Shown: positions 40,180 through 49,749 of the stretch, piece by piece
How the letters are laid out: each line of letters begins with the position of its first letter
How positions within the stretch are numbered: the stretch's first letter is position 1
Source: Bacillus sp. FJAT-27264
GTDB lineage: Bacteria > Bacillota > Bacilli > Paenibacillales > Paenibacillaceae
Assembly (NCBI RefSeq): GCF_001682855.1
Contig: NZ_MAQW01000032.1
Coordinates: 159,874 to 214,197, forward strand
DNA: 54,324 bases
Direction of reading: 5' to 3'
Notes under the pieces: generated by a model
What the model was told of the DNA's origin: nothing
The model's input: only the letters and a program-made list of their open reading frames with translations
Databases searched by the model: none
Translations under genes and position numbers: made by a program

Positions 40180-41223
40180 TTAAGGTTGTGTAGGCTGCAC
40201 GACGATTTTGACGGCTGTGCCGATCGGCGGCAGACTCTTGGTCATCATCGGGGTGTAGAAGCCGATCACTTTGGCCCCTTTTACAAGGCTACTGCTTTCG
40301 ATGGCCTCGCCTTTTCCATTAACCACCTCGGTGTCCGCAGCCAGGCGAAGTACGATTTCACTTTGCGAAGGCTCAGTGAGGGGGTCGCCCTTCAGACGGA
40401 AACTGACGCTCCCATCTGCATCCTTCAGAACTTCCTCAACGATGCCTGCGGTTCCAAGCAGGTTAGCTTGTTTCTTTTGATCCAAAACGGTTATGGAATA
40501 CGTAGGGGTTTGCGGCGGTAAGCTGAAGGTGCTGATCATGGAATGTGCTGCCTGTACAGTCATCCCGATATGGAGATCGGTGAACGCAAGCGTCCCTCCG
40601 TCAGCCGATTTAAAGACAGTATCTGGGCCGACAGTGAGGATGATTCCGTCCGTACCTGCACCTTGAATCTGCACAGAATTATATTTGCCGCTTTCACTTT
40701 GGTAAACCGATGTGATGACGCCGGTGTCGATCACAGCTTCTTGATCCTGGATGTTTGTTTGAATAAGAATCGAAGCTCCTTTCACCGAAACAGATTGATG
40801 CAGCACTTCGCTAACGAAGGACGCCGGTACATACAGCTTGTCTCCCTTCAGCACGGGAGCGGTACCCAGCGGGGTGTACATTCTATTGATAACATAGCGG
40901 TCCTCGCCAGTTTTTACGGTTGTGAAAATATTGCCTTGGCTCAGCTCGACTGATTTGGTCTTGCTGTTCCATTCCAGCTTGAAGCCCAAAGCCTCTGCCA
41001 TTGCCCGCAAGGGAACCAGTGGTTCCTTGCCTCCAAGAAGCTGATAGCCGGTATCTGTAAGGGCAGTTCCGTTAATTTCAATCGTGAAAGCTTGCTGTCC
41101 TGCACTCGTCACAGAGTGCTGTACACTGCTGGCTGGTGCGGTCTTGGCAAGAACCGAGCCTGTGGTCAATGCCATAGATAGCGTTAAGAGGACTGCGCTG
41201 GTTTTAAGTACGTTGTTGTTCAT
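40180..41223 (-). CDS. secreted copper amine oxidase N-terminal domain-like protein
   Basis: 347 residues. Signal peptide (MNNNVLKTSAVLLTLSMALTTGSVLA). The stalk-type 'copper amine oxidase N-terminal domain' is plain: ...GKEPLVPLRAMAEALGFKLEWNSKTKSVEL and LKGDKLYVPASFVSEVL, residues about 47-155. The domain is a small fold common in Paenibacillus surface proteins and has no oxidase activity. The rest (about 160-347) is beta-rich and unassigned. Exported; function unknown. AAAGGAGAAT precedes the ATG on minus. It is monocistronic. Confidence 0.87.
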   Translation of the reverse strand: MNNNVLKTSAVLLTLSMALTTGSVLAKTAPASSVQHSVTSAGQQAFTIEINGTALTDTGYQLLGGKEPLVPLRAMAEALGFKLEWNSKTKSVELSQGNIFTTVKTGEDRYVINRMYTPLGTAPVLKGDKLYVPASFVSEVLHQSVSVKGASILIQTNIQDQEAVIDTGVITSVYQSESGKYNSVQIQGAGTDGIILTVGPDTVFKSADGGTLAFTDLHIGMTVQAAHSMISTFSLPPQTPTYSITVLDQKKQANLLGTAGIVEEVLKDADGSVSFRLKGDPLTEPSQSEIVLRLAADTEVVNGKGEAIESSSLVKGAKVIGFYTPMMTKSLPPIGTAVKIVVQPTQP

Positions 41224-41430
41224 GTTGTAATTCTCCTTTAATCACGAGTATTTTAGGCCATTGTTACTTATCTGACGCCGGTTTCTTCCAGAATGTTGCA
41301 CCTGATGAAACGAAACCTGCAAATTGGTAAGCAAAACAGGCAAATCTCTGTAGTTTCAGGCAAATGCATCGAATCAGCTTTTTTTGTAGTAAAATGAAAA
41401 TATTAACAAATTAAGTCATGGGGAGGCGCT

Positions 41431-43998
41431 ATGGAGCAGTTCAGAGAACGGATGAAGTCTGTACAAGAGCGGCAGAATGAGCTTCTACAAGACTACGGAA
41501 AGCTGATCGCTGAATATGAAAGTCATGACTTGGTGAATGAGCATGAGGCGCTGAAGAAGCGATATGACGAGCATCTTATAATTCTGGATGAACTCAGACT
41601 CAAGGCATCCTGTCTGGAGGTGGAGAACTCCGAGCTGCGCATTGCTCTATCAGAACAAATGATGGATGAGAAGCGCAATATTCTCCGGGTTTCACAGCAG
41701 AAGCTGAATACTTATTTTGCATCCCGAAGCCGTGGTTATGCAGATCGCCTGACGGCTCTCGAGCAGGAGGCCAAACACCGTTTGGAGCGGATGTACAGCA
41801 CGGCTAACCGTCAGTTGGGTGAGGATAAGGAAGTAATCACCGCCCGGCTTGGGGGCGTTGCTGCTGAATTGAACCAGAGAATTCAGCTGCGTCGTGAACG
41901 CCAGAAGGAAGCTGAGCAGATGCTTCAGGCTGGGCTGGGGGATAAATACCGTGAGCTTGAAGCCGAAGGGGTCAGCGAGGAGGTTCTGCAGCGTAGAAGG
42001 AAGCAGAATCAGATCGAGATGAAGATCGGCTTGAACTGGATCAACCGGCTAGGTATTCTGCTCCTGATCCTCGCTGTAGGTGCAGGGTTCAAATACAGCT
42101 ATTCCACATGGTTCAATGACTACATGAAGGGCAGCGCCTTTTTCCTGTTGGGGGCGTTGCTGCTTGGCTCCGGGGAATGGCTGTTCCGCAAGGGGAGGAA
42201 TGCGTTCGCCCTGGGTCTGCTCGGCGGCGGAATCTCCATTCTTTATGGCTCCATCTTTTACAGCTACTTTCTACTGGAGATTATTAGTATCTATGTTGGG
42301 TTGTCCCTCTCTGTACTCGTGACGTTAACGGCAGTGATGCTGTCACTGAGGTATGAGTCCCGGACGATCTGCTCGCTGGGCCTTGTCGGAGGATACCTGC
42401 CTCTTTTTTCTTACATACTGGCGTTTGGACTGGAAGGGAGCGCAGTTTATGTCGCGATGGGTTATCTATTCCTGCTGAACCTGTCGGTGCTGCTAATCTC
42501 GCTGCGCAAGCGCTGGGTGGTAGTTAATTACATCAGCTTTCTGTTCAATATGCCATCCATGCTTATGCTGATCGTGCTGTCTGGCAGTAATGGCGTAAAT
42601 ATGCTGTATACAGTGCTGACTTTTGCTATGTATCTGGGCATTACGCTATGGTATCCGTTCAAGTATCGTTCCAAGTTATCGTGGTGGGATTTCGCCTTGC
42701 TAGGTTGCAATACGCTGGTTAGCTGCAGCACCTTATACGTGCTATTGATAGATGCGGGATTTGGTGATTATAAGGGTGCGCTGGCATTGCTCTTCTGCCT
42801 CATGTATTTGGGACTTGGCCGAATGCTAGAGAAGCTGATGGTACAGGAGAAGCAGAGTATGCTGCTATTCTATGCCACCTCATTAACCTTCGCGGTGTTG
42901 ATGATTCCCTTTCAGTTGGGTGCAGCTTGGTGGTCCATTGGCTGGCTGGTGGAGGCCGTCATACTAACCGTCTATGGCAGCCAGCATCGGTTTAAGGGGC
43001 TGGAACGGGCAGGCTGGGGAATTCTGATCCTCTGCCTGGGAGCCTTCTTCGGGCTTTCGGTGCCAATTCAGGTGATTATGGAAAATGCGGCCCTGCCTAA
43101 AGGTGATCCCTATTTTGCTTTGAAATACGCTTTTATTACTACTGGTATGCTGATAATTGCTGTATGGTATGCTGTCCGGCACAACAACAAAGAGACGTCG
43201 GCATTGGGCGGACTAATGGAAATTCGATTGGCTATCTGGTTTAAGTACGCTGCTCTGTTGAATGTTTGGGCCTTTCTACTATATGCTTCGGGACTGCTCT
43301 ACCAACGGGTGGTTCCCGATGACTTCACCCATACGGTCTTCTATCGCTGGGTACTGGCCGCTGTGATCTCGATAATTCTGGCATATGTACTGCCGAAAGT
43401 GAAGATCCTGTTTGACACTGTAGTCAGGTATTTCACCATCCTGCTGTATGGCGTGGGCTATGTTATTTGTATCGGAATTACGGCAGGGCTACCGAGCCTG
43501 AAAGGCGAACTGGCGCAAAATACGTCAGCCGATTACATCGCGCTAGGCCTGCTTGTGGTCTTCAACATTTTCGTCTGGTTTAGCAGCCGAGATGTGCTGG
43601 TCGCTATCCTAAAGCGGGAATATCGGAGCATGGAGCTGTACCCTGTCATTATGGGCATTTATCTGCTCGGCATTATCACTGCATTCCTGGGTGTACAGCT
43701 TCAATTGCATGATGCCGGTCTGATCTTCAGTCTGGTCTATCTCCTGCTGGCGGTGCTGTTCATTCTGTATGGCTTCAGCCGACGGTATGTGTATATCCGC
43801 CGTTTCGGCCTCGGGCTCACACTATTGGCAACAGGCAAGCTGCTGCTGTATGACCTGAGCCTGCTGGGCACCGGTCATAAGATCATCGCGTATTTCAGCT
43901 TCGGTGTCTGTCTGCTCGGAATCTCCTACCTGTATCAAAAAGTATCCAACAGAATGGAGGAGGCTTATGCGGAGGCAAAGACGGATACGCAAGGTTAG
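41431..43998 (+). CDS. DUF2339 polytopic membrane protein
   Basis: 855 residues. The N-terminal 200 residues are a soluble coiled coil (QFRERMKSVQERQNELLQDYGKLIAEYESH...). The rest is more than 20 hydrophobic helices, starting with NWINRLGILLLILAVGAGFKYSYSTWF and FALGLLGGGISILYGSIFYSY, the DUF2339 signature. The function is not known; it is often next to DUF3999 genes, as here. The stop overlaps the next gene's start by 32 bases, so the pair is translationally coupled. The ATG follows GGGGAGG. Confidence 0.85.
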   Translation: MEQFRERMKSVQERQNELLQDYGKLIAEYESHDLVNEHEALKKRYDEHLIILDELRLKASCLEVENSELRIALSEQMMDEKRNILRVSQQKLNTYFASRSRGYADRLTALEQEAKHRLERMYSTANRQLGEDKEVITARLGGVAAELNQRIQLRRERQKEAEQMLQAGLGDKYRELEAEGVSEEVLQRRRKQNQIEMKIGLNWINRLGILLLILAVGAGFKYSYSTWFNDYMKGSAFFLLGALLLGSGEWLFRKGRNAFALGLLGGGISILYGSIFYSYFLLEIISIYVGLSLSVLVTLTAVMLSLRYESRTICSLGLVGGYLPLFSYILAFGLEGSAVYVAMGYLFLLNLSVLLISLRKRWVVVNYISFLFNMPSMLMLIVLSGSNGVNMLYTVLTFAMYLGITLWYPFKYRSKLSWWDFALLGCNTLVSCSTLYVLLIDAGFGDYKGALALLFCLMYLGLGRMLEKLMVQEKQSMLLFYATSLTFAVLMIPFQLGAAWWSIGWLVEAVILTVYGSQHRFKGLERAGWGILILCLGAFFGLSVPIQVIMENAALPKGDPYFALKYAFITTGMLIIAVWYAVRHNNKETSALGGLMEIRLAIWFKYAALLNVWAFLLYASGLLYQRVVPDDFTHTVFYRWVLAAVISIILAYVLPKVKILFDTVVRYFTILLYGVGYVICIGITAGLPSLKGELAQNTSADYIALGLLVVFNIFVWFSSRDVLVAILKREYRSMELYPVIMGIYLLGIITAFLGVQLQLHDAGLIFSLVYLLLAVLFILYGFSRRYVYIRRFGLGLTLLATGKLLLYDLSLLGTGHKIIAYFSFGVCLLGISYLYQKVSNRMEEAYAEAKTDTQG

Positions 43999-45295
43999 TA
44001 TCAACCTGCTCCTCTTAAGCTGTCTGGGACTGAGCGGGTTGGGAGCAGTTATTCTCCCGCCCTGCCAGACCCTTGGAATAAGCGTTGCAGAAGCAGCTTC
44101 ATCCAAGGGGGATGGGGCAGAGATGGGTGACCAATGGCGATTCACCAAGGTTATTGAGCCAGGTGGTGATGCGGCATATCAGGAGTTTTTTCTCGACGAA
44201 GAGGTATATCAGCACGCCAGCACTGATTTGAGCGACTTGCGAATTGAAGACAGAAGGGGACAGTTCGTCCCTTACTACCGGGAATCGGGAGAGGTAGAGA
44301 AGAACGAGCAGAATATTAGCTACAAGACCGAATTAACCCTTAAATTCAATAAGAACCTGGAGACGACTTTTGATTACAGGGTGATCCCGAATGATGAGAA
44401 GAGTGATATTCAGGGCAGCAGGCTGGAGTTCGATCTGCCCGTTGAAGCCTTTCTGAAGCATGTCCAGGTCTACGGCGGGTATGACGGGATTACGTGGGAA
44501 CCTCTGGTCAAAGGCGATCTGTATAGGGCTGGAGAGTTTGCGCAGGGTGGTATTGATTTGGGCTCGACTTACAAGTTCACCCACTATCGTCTGGTAGTTC
44601 CGAATAACGCCGAGAAGCTGGAATTCGATGTAATGAAGTTGATACACAAGACAGCTACGGTGAATGTCGAAGACTTCACGCGGCAGCGGGATCCTGTCTA
44701 TGAGATGAAGCAGGAGGGTCAGAAGACGCAGCTTATCATCCACAATGATAACCGGCTGAATGTATCGGTGATCCGGCTGGAGACGACCGGGAATTTTTCA
44801 CGTACTTATATGCTGCACGATGATAATGGAAGGGAACTTGGAACTGTAGGAGGGAGTAAGCTATATCGACTTGATTTCAAGGATTCCCGAATTGCTGGAA
44901 CAGATATTGTACTCCAAGAGCCCACAACCTCGCCTTACTTCACAGTCGTCATTGAGAACCGGGATGATGCTCCAATTTCGCTCCATGGAGTCCATATGGA
45001 TTATTTGGTGGATAAGCTGGTGTTCCCCGCTGATGGGGAAGGGCCTTTTCGGTTAGTGTACGGGAACAGTGGGGCTGTAGCGCCCCAGTATGACATTGTA
45101 AGCTTCAAGAGCCATATTGAAGGGGAGAAGATGGGCATAGCCGGATTGGGACCTCAGAACGCCTTACCAGAGGTGTCAGCTATACCTTCTACCGGGTGGC
45201 GCTGGTTGACTGGTGCCATGGGGTTTAACGCTGTGATTATTATTGTATCGCTGTTGTTAATTATTGTACTGATTCGTAAGCTGAACCGGAAATAA
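43967..45295 (+). CDS. DUF3999 family exported/membrane protein
   Basis: 442 residues. A signal-anchor (RKVSINLLLLSCLGLSGLGAVIL) starts it, a long beta-rich extracellular domain follows (FTKVIEPGGDAAYQEFFLDEEVYQHASTDLSDLRIED...), and one C-terminal membrane helix (about 414-436) ends it. This is the DUF3999 arrangement. ATG 43967 is chosen because GGAGGAGGC lies 3-4 bases upstream; a longer frame back to 43904 lies fully within the DUF2339 gene. It probably forms a membrane complex with the DUF2339 protein. Terminator downstream. Confidence 0.83.
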   Translation: MRRQRRIRKVSINLLLLSCLGLSGLGAVILPPCQTLGISVAEAASSKGDGAEMGDQWRFTKVIEPGGDAAYQEFFLDEEVYQHASTDLSDLRIEDRRGQFVPYYRESGEVEKNEQNISYKTELTLKFNKNLETTFDYRVIPNDEKSDIQGSRLEFDLPVEAFLKHVQVYGGYDGITWEPLVKGDLYRAGEFAQGGIDLGSTYKFTHYRLVVPNNAEKLEFDVMKLIHKTATVNVEDFTRQRDPVYEMKQEGQKTQLIIHNDNRLNVSVIRLETTGNFSRTYMLHDDNGRELGTVGGSKLYRLDFKDSRIAGTDIVLQEPTTSPYFTVVIENRDDAPISLHGVHMDYLVDKLVFPADGEGPFRLVYGNSGAVAPQYDIVSFKSHIEGEKMGIAGLGPQNALPEVSAIPSTGWRWLTGAMGFNAVIIIVSLLLIIVLIRKLNRK

Positions 45296-45304
45296 GTTGA
45301 AAAG

Positions 45305-45354
45305 AGTCCCGTATCCAGCGGCGTGTGCCATTTTGACTGGATACGGGACTTTTT
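45305..45354 (+). terminator. terminator of the DUF2339-DUF3999 operon
   Basis: AGTCCCGTATCCAG (45305-45318) / CTGGATACGGGACT (45337-45350), perfect 14 bp, then TTTT. Confidence 0.9.
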
Positions 45355-45367
45355 GTGGATACTAAAG

Positions 45368-45394
45368 AGGGACCCTTTAGTTGCAGGGTCCCTC
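45368..45394 (-). terminator. probable terminator of gdhA
   Basis: GAGGGACCCT (45368-45377) / AGGGTCCCTC (45385-45394), perfect 10-bp stem. Read on minus the tail is CTTTAGT, so T-poor. Confidence 0.6.
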
Positions 45395-45433
45395 CGTCAA
45401 TGTTCGGCTATTGAACAGCCGGCCTTAGTATTT

Positions 45434-46819
45434 TTAGATTACACCTTCAGCGATCATTGCATCTGCTACTTTCTTGAAGCCGGCGATGTTAGCGCCAACG
45501 AGAAGGTTGCCCGGATGTCCATATTGCTCAGCGGCTTCTACGGACTGCTTGTAGATGTCGACCATGATATCATGCAGCTTAGCATCCACTTCTTCGAAGC
45601 TCCAAGATAAGCGCATGCTGTTTTGAGCCATCTCCAGTGCAGATACGGCTACACCGCCCGCATTGGCAGCTTTGGCCGGTCCGAACAGAACGCCAGCTTT
45701 ATGGAACTGGTCAATAGCCTCCAAAGTGGAAGGCATGTTCGCACCTTCACCAACCGCTTTAACCCCGTTCTCGATCAGTTTCAGCGCCAGGGTCTCGTCG
45801 ATCTCGTTCTGGGTTGCACTTGGCAGCGCGATGTCACAAGGGATCGTCCAGATCTGGGAGGAATCCTCGGTGTACACAGCGTTCGGATGCTCCTTCACGT
45901 ATTCACTGATCCGTTTTCTCTCTACTTCCTTCAGACGACGGACAGTGTCGAGGTTGATGCCATCTTCGTCATATAGGTAACCGGAAGAGTCACTACATGC
46001 GACGACTTTCGCACCCAGTTGTACAGCCTTCTGGATCGCGTAGATAGCAACGTTACCAGAGCCGGAGACAACGACGCGGCTGCCTTCGAAGGACAAGCCT
46101 TTGGATTTCAACATCTCATTGACGAAGTACACGGTTCCGTAACCTGTTGCTTCAGGGCGGGCATGGCTTCCGCCGTAGGTTACGCTCTTACCTGTCAATA
46201 CACCGGCAGGGTAGCCGCCGCGGATGCGTTTGTATTGTCCGAACATGTAGCCGATCTCACGCGCGCCGACACCGATGTCGCCAGCCGGAACGTCTACTTG
46301 TGGGCCGATGTAGTTGTGCAGTTCTGTCATGAAGCTTTGAGCAAAACGCATGATCTCGCCTTCCGATTTGCCTTTAGGGTCAAAGTCGGAGCCGCCTTTA
46401 CCGCCGCCAATATGCTGGCCAGTCAGGGCGTTCTTGAAGATTTGTTCGAAACCGAGGAATTTGATGATACTGGAGTTCACGGACGGGTGGAAGCGAAGTC
46501 CGCCTTTGTAAGGTCCGATGGCACTGTTGAACTGTACCCGGTAGCCGCGGTTCACGCGAACCTTGCCTTTATCGTCTACCCAAGGTACCCGGAAGAGAAC
46601 AAGACGTTCTGGTTCAACGATTCTTTCGAGAATGGCATTCTCCTGGTACTTAGGCTCAGCTGCCAGAACAGGAAGAAGGGATTCCAGAATTTCCTTAACG
46701 GCCTGGTGGAACTCAGGCTCATGTGGGTTCCGTTTCACAACGTTGTTGTAGACCTTCTCAACATAGAGTTGAGCATCGTTGCGGGAGATGTCTGTATCGA
46801 TCGAAGGTACTAAGCTCAT
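45434..46819 (-). CDS. gdhA: NADP-type glutamate dehydrogenase
   Basis: 461 residues. NRGYRVQFNSAIGPYKGGLRFHPSV (substrate and catalytic Lys region), GGGKGGSDFDPKGKSEGE, and the Rossmann start VVVSGSGNVAIYAIQKA are the hexameric GdhA pattern, different in length and sequence from B. subtilis RocG/GudB. It makes glutamate from 2-oxoglutarate and ammonia, cytosolic. AAAGGCGG precedes ATG 46819 on minus. A 14-bp inverted repeat frames its upstream region (46835-46848 and 46993-47006). Nitrogen control is expected but no GlnR/TnrA box is plain. Confidence 0.95.
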   Translation of the reverse strand: MSLVPSIDTDISRNDAQLYVEKVYNNVVKRNPHEPEFHQAVKEILESLLPVLAAEPKYQENAILERIVEPERLVLFRVPWVDDKGKVRVNRGYRVQFNSAIGPYKGGLRFHPSVNSSIIKFLGFEQIFKNALTGQHIGGGKGGSDFDPKGKSEGEIMRFAQSFMTELHNYIGPQVDVPAGDIGVGAREIGYMFGQYKRIRGGYPAGVLTGKSVTYGGSHARPEATGYGTVYFVNEMLKSKGLSFEGSRVVVSGSGNVAIYAIQKAVQLGAKVVACSDSSGYLYDEDGINLDTVRRLKEVERKRISEYVKEHPNAVYTEDSSQIWTIPCDIALPSATQNEIDETLALKLIENGVKAVGEGANMPSTLEAIDQFHKAGVLFGPAKAANAGGVAVSALEMAQNSMRLSWSFEEVDAKLHDIMVDIYKQSVEAAEQYGHPGNLLVGANIAGFKKVADAMIAEGVI

Positions 46820-47175
46820 GAATTCAACCGCCTTTACGTATAATTATTTTTCTTCGGGTTTAATGCTTCTTCGCGTTACTGCTTTCACGCTGGGATATAT
46901 TTTTTATTATTTTGGCATAAGAACGCGCCGCTAACAACTGTTTTTTGAAAAAAGTTTACTCTCGATGACACGTTTTTTTGCAGAAAGGGGTGAATAATTA
47001 TACGTATATGGGAGTAAATACAAGGCAAAACAAGGGTTCTTGGCTATATTTATGCGGGTAATTCCCGAATTTGAACGCTTTCGCACAGTTTGTGCAGAAG
47101 TTAAATCTCCCAGCTCAGGGCAGACTGTGTTACAATGGCTTTGCAGCAACTTGTCTTGTAAGGAGATGACTATCA
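46820..47175. other. divergent intergenic region gdhA / small gene
   Basis: No gene. It holds a perfect 14-bp inverted repeat, TACGTATAATTATT (46835-46848) and AATAATTATACGTA (46993-47006), A/T-rich stretches, and a TACAAT box (about 47131-47136) upstream of the small gene. I recognise no known regulator site. Confidence 0.55.
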
Positions 47176-47454
47176 ATGAGCGAACAGGTGAATGAAAAGG
47201 AACTGGTGGCGGTGTTGTCCGCCAAGACTAAAGTGGACCCCGGACTGATCCGGTTGGTGCTGAAGCATGAGCAGACCTTTATTAATAAAGCCCAAGCTAA
47301 TGCTAAGGGTGAGGTAGACATTGATAATGATGATCTAGTGGATTATATCACAGCTCAGCGTGATGTGAAGCTGGACGAGCTGACCGTGGAGACCCTTCTC
47401 GATGCCGAGATGGATTATCTGATGGACAAGGGACTGGCAGGATACATCGATTAA
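47176..47454 (+). CDS. conserved hypothetical small acidic protein
   Basis: 92 residues, soluble, acidic, helical, no cysteine. MSEQVNEKELVAVLSAKTKVDPGLIRLVLKHEQTFINKA looks like a small helical DNA- or protein-binding head, followed by ...GEVDIDNDDLVDYITAQRDVKLDELTVETLLDAEMDYLMDKGL. I do not recognise the family; the head vaguely recalls HU-like or nucleoid-associated proteins. AAGGAGATGA precedes ATG 47176. A strong stem-loop follows. Accepted as real on ribosome binding site, composition and terminator. Confidence 0.75.
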   Translation: MSEQVNEKELVAVLSAKTKVDPGLIRLVLKHEQTFINKAQANAKGEVDIDNDDLVDYITAQRDVKLDELTVETLLDAEMDYLMDKGLAGYID

Positions 47455-47512
47455 ACTTCAGTTTTATTGATGTACAGCGGCTACCCTGAATATTGTCCTC
47501 TGTTTCTATGAA

Positions 47513-47552
47513 TTAAGCAAGCATAAGTCGTGCACTTATGCTTGCTTAATTT
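47513..47552. terminator. 16-bp perfect stem-loop, bidirectional
   Basis: TTAAGCAAGCATAAGT (47513-47528) / ACTTATGCTTGCTTAA (47534-47549), loop CGTGC, with a short T-run downstream. It is the terminator of the small gene. Confidence 0.8.
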
Positions 47553-47580
47553 TAGAAGTGTGACGGGTATTGTCCAAGAA

Positions 47581-47609
47581 CAGCCTGCCCCTGATGGAGG
47601 GGCGGGCTG
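47581..47609. terminator. GC-rich hairpin after the GH30 gene
   Basis: CAGCCTGCCCC (47581-47591) / GGGGCGGGCTG (47599-47609), one G-T pair. It lies just downstream of the minus-strand glycosidase; the T tail is weak. Confidence 0.5.
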
Positions 47610-47642
47610 TTACCTGTTTTTCGGATACGAAAGGGTGTACGT

Positions 47643-49574
47643 TTATTGGACGCTGAATCTGAATTTCTCCCAGCCGTCAATACTTGTACGATTGGCAATC
47701 AATGGACTATTGCCGAAGTTATCAGCTGTCACGTATCGGTTGTTGGCATTCGATAGTAGCGAGATGGTGCCGTCGCCATTGTCAATCCATTGGAACTGCT
47801 CCCAGCCCTGAACGGTGTCTCTGCTCGCAATGAGGCTATCAGCGCCGCCGTTCTCCGCTGTCACATATTTGTTGTTCGCCAGTGCTCTCAGGGAGATCCA
47901 GCCGCCGCCTGCATCGGCCACCTGGAATCTCTCCCATGTGCCGACCGTCGTCCGGTTGGCAATCAGTGGACTTGCGCCTGCATTATCCGCTGATACATAC
48001 AGATTGTTCGCCATGGATTGGAGTGCGATGGTGGAACCGATCGGTGCACTGCCGGTGCTGCCACCTCCGCCACGGGTCCAGATGTACGTCCCTACAGTTT
48101 TGGCGGGGAGGGCGCCGAGGAGCTGCTGTCCTTCGGAGAGGATTTTGAAGCTTTTGGCGGAACTGGTCTGGTTAATAACGACCGTTACGATGCTGTTGTC
48201 GGGATTGAGGAAAGCCACATTGGTGACCGTAGCGGCAGAGCCATAGTTACTGTCGATCCGTTTGGCCCCCGGCTTCACAAATTTGGCGTACTGGCCGATA
48301 AAGTTCACTTCTGGCGCTACCCAATAGGTATTGCGGTTCGACGTGCTCTGGATGAGCATGGTCGGCCCCGGTGTCCCTGTCCATTTCTCGGGCTGGATAT
48401 TCTGGTCCAGCATCGTGACCCAGTTGGTGTAAGAACCGGACCAGTTACGGAAATACTGAGCCATTCTGTCGGCTCCTCCCGTGCCCCACACGGCACGTTC
48501 GGTCATTTGCATGGATTTACTCGGATAGGTGTTGCGCACCGCTGTCATGGCCGTAGGATCGCCGGAGTAGTCATGGAAAGCCACCCCTTCAATAGCGGCA
48601 TTCGCAGCTGCATTATCCAGGACACCGGGAAGATGTGTCCAGACCTCGCCGAAGTTATGATCGTACGCCCATAGCTTGGTGGAGATGCTGTAGGTGTCGA
48701 GCTGGGATTTCAAGGCGATCGCCAGCTCCCGTTCGTTGGCAGAGGTCAGCAGCATGCTGGGATAATCAGGCGCAGCATACAGCGGTTCATTCTGCAGGGT
48801 CATCGCATAGATGGGGATGCCCCGGCTTTGATATTCCTGAATGGCTCGGCGGTAGTAGACGGCCAGATCATTTGTATTCTCCCGTTTCAAATAGCCGCCA
48901 ATCAGGCTGTTGTTGGTCTTCATCCAGGCCGGTGCCGTCCAGGCGCTGGCGAAGATTTTGACCGGATTGCCGGTTTCGTTGCCGATAGCGATGGCGCGCT
49001 GCACCGTAGAGACTATGTTATAGTCGATGTCCTTCTGGATGGAGAAGCTGCCTCTGGTATCCTCATAAGTGTAGAAATTACGGCTAGTAAAATCAGAGGT
49101 CCCGAAGGTGATCCGGAAAAGGTTCATACCCGCTCCGTTCACGGGATCAATCAATCTGCGCAGTACCTCGTCCCGCTTGGCTGCGGACATCAGAGACAGG
49201 TTATAAATAGTAGACTCTTCTAAAGATGTGCCGAATCCCAGCATATTCTGATACTGGACCTCTGGATCTACGGTAATGGCTGTAGCAGTGGAGCTTGTGG
49301 GATTGGTGAGGGGAATATCGGCTTGCTTGCTTGTAGCATACTGGATACCGGCAGAGGCGGCGGCGGGGTTATTATACCAGATACTGCTCCCCGGTGAACC
49401 TGTGGTTGACTCGGAGCTGAAATAGACCTGCGCAGCTCCTGGTGCGGCTTGAGCGGAAGGGGTATGGAACGGTATGGCAAAAGAGGTGAACAGTACGGTT
49501 GCAGCTAACATCAGCTTGGAGAGCGGCCTGGGCCGGGCTTGCTTCTGTCTACGCTTGCGAGAGTGCTGAATCAT
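47643..49574 (-). CDS. secreted GH30 glycosidase with C-terminal trefoil-like domain
   Basis: 643 residues. Signal peptide (KLMLAATVLFTSFAIPFHTPSAQA, cut near 43). The (beta/alpha)8 plus side-domain core (about 95-490) has the acid/base Glu263 in TLQNEP and nucleophile Glu359 in MTERAVWG, the GH30 (glucosylceramidase/beta-1,6-glucanase) pattern. A GGGGS-rich linker (about 502) joins three 42-residue repeats (LYVSADN...ANRT..GTWERFQ; KYVTAEN...ASRDTVQGWEQFQ; RYVTADN...ANRTSIDGWEKFR), a fascin-like/carbohydrate-binding trefoil. The likely substrate is a fungal or plant beta-glucan, not proven. GGAGG lies upstream of ATG 49574. Confidence 0.9.
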   Translation of the reverse strand: MIQHSRKRRQKQARPRPLSKLMLAATVLFTSFAIPFHTPSAQAAPGAAQVYFSSESTTGSPGSSIWYNNPAAASAGIQYATSKQADIPLTNPTSSTATAITVDPEVQYQNMLGFGTSLEESTIYNLSLMSAAKRDEVLRRLIDPVNGAGMNLFRITFGTSDFTSRNFYTYEDTRGSFSIQKDIDYNIVSTVQRAIAIGNETGNPVKIFASAWTAPAWMKTNNSLIGGYLKRENTNDLAVYYRRAIQEYQSRGIPIYAMTLQNEPLYAAPDYPSMLLTSANERELAIALKSQLDTYSISTKLWAYDHNFGEVWTHLPGVLDNAAANAAIEGVAFHDYSGDPTAMTAVRNTYPSKSMQMTERAVWGTGGADRMAQYFRNWSGSYTNWVTMLDQNIQPEKWTGTPGPTMLIQSTSNRNTYWVAPEVNFIGQYAKFVKPGAKRIDSNYGSAATVTNVAFLNPDNSIVTVVINQTSSAKSFKILSEGQQLLGALPAKTVGTYIWTRGGGGSTGSAPIGSTIALQSMANNLYVSADNAGASPLIANRTTVGTWERFQVADAGGGWISLRALANNKYVTAENGGADSLIASRDTVQGWEQFQWIDNGDGTISLLSNANNRYVTADNFGNSPLIANRTSIDGWEKFRFSVQ

Positions 49575-49689
49575 TAAAATTCCTCCTTTTTAAATATAGT
49601 TGATAACGCTTACATTATAATAGGAAGCTTGTCTGAAAAAGTATGTGTTAAAATTTAGAAAATAGTCCTCATTTTTTAAGAAATTAAAT

Positions 49690-49739
49690 AAAAAGGGCAA
49701 TTCTTGACGTCTGAATGACGCGAAGAACGGCCCTTTTTT
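49690..49739. terminator. bidirectional terminator after the MATE gene
   Basis: AAAAAGGGC / GCCCTTTTTT outer arms with inner TTCTT/AAGAA and CGTC/GACG pairs, A-run on one side and T-run on the other. Confidence 0.8.
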
Positions 49740-49749
49740 CGAATATAGA

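Noticed and set aside
46019..46813. Long plus-strand frame of 264 residues opposite gdhA
   Set aside because: Antisense shadow of the well-conserved gdhA coding sequence.
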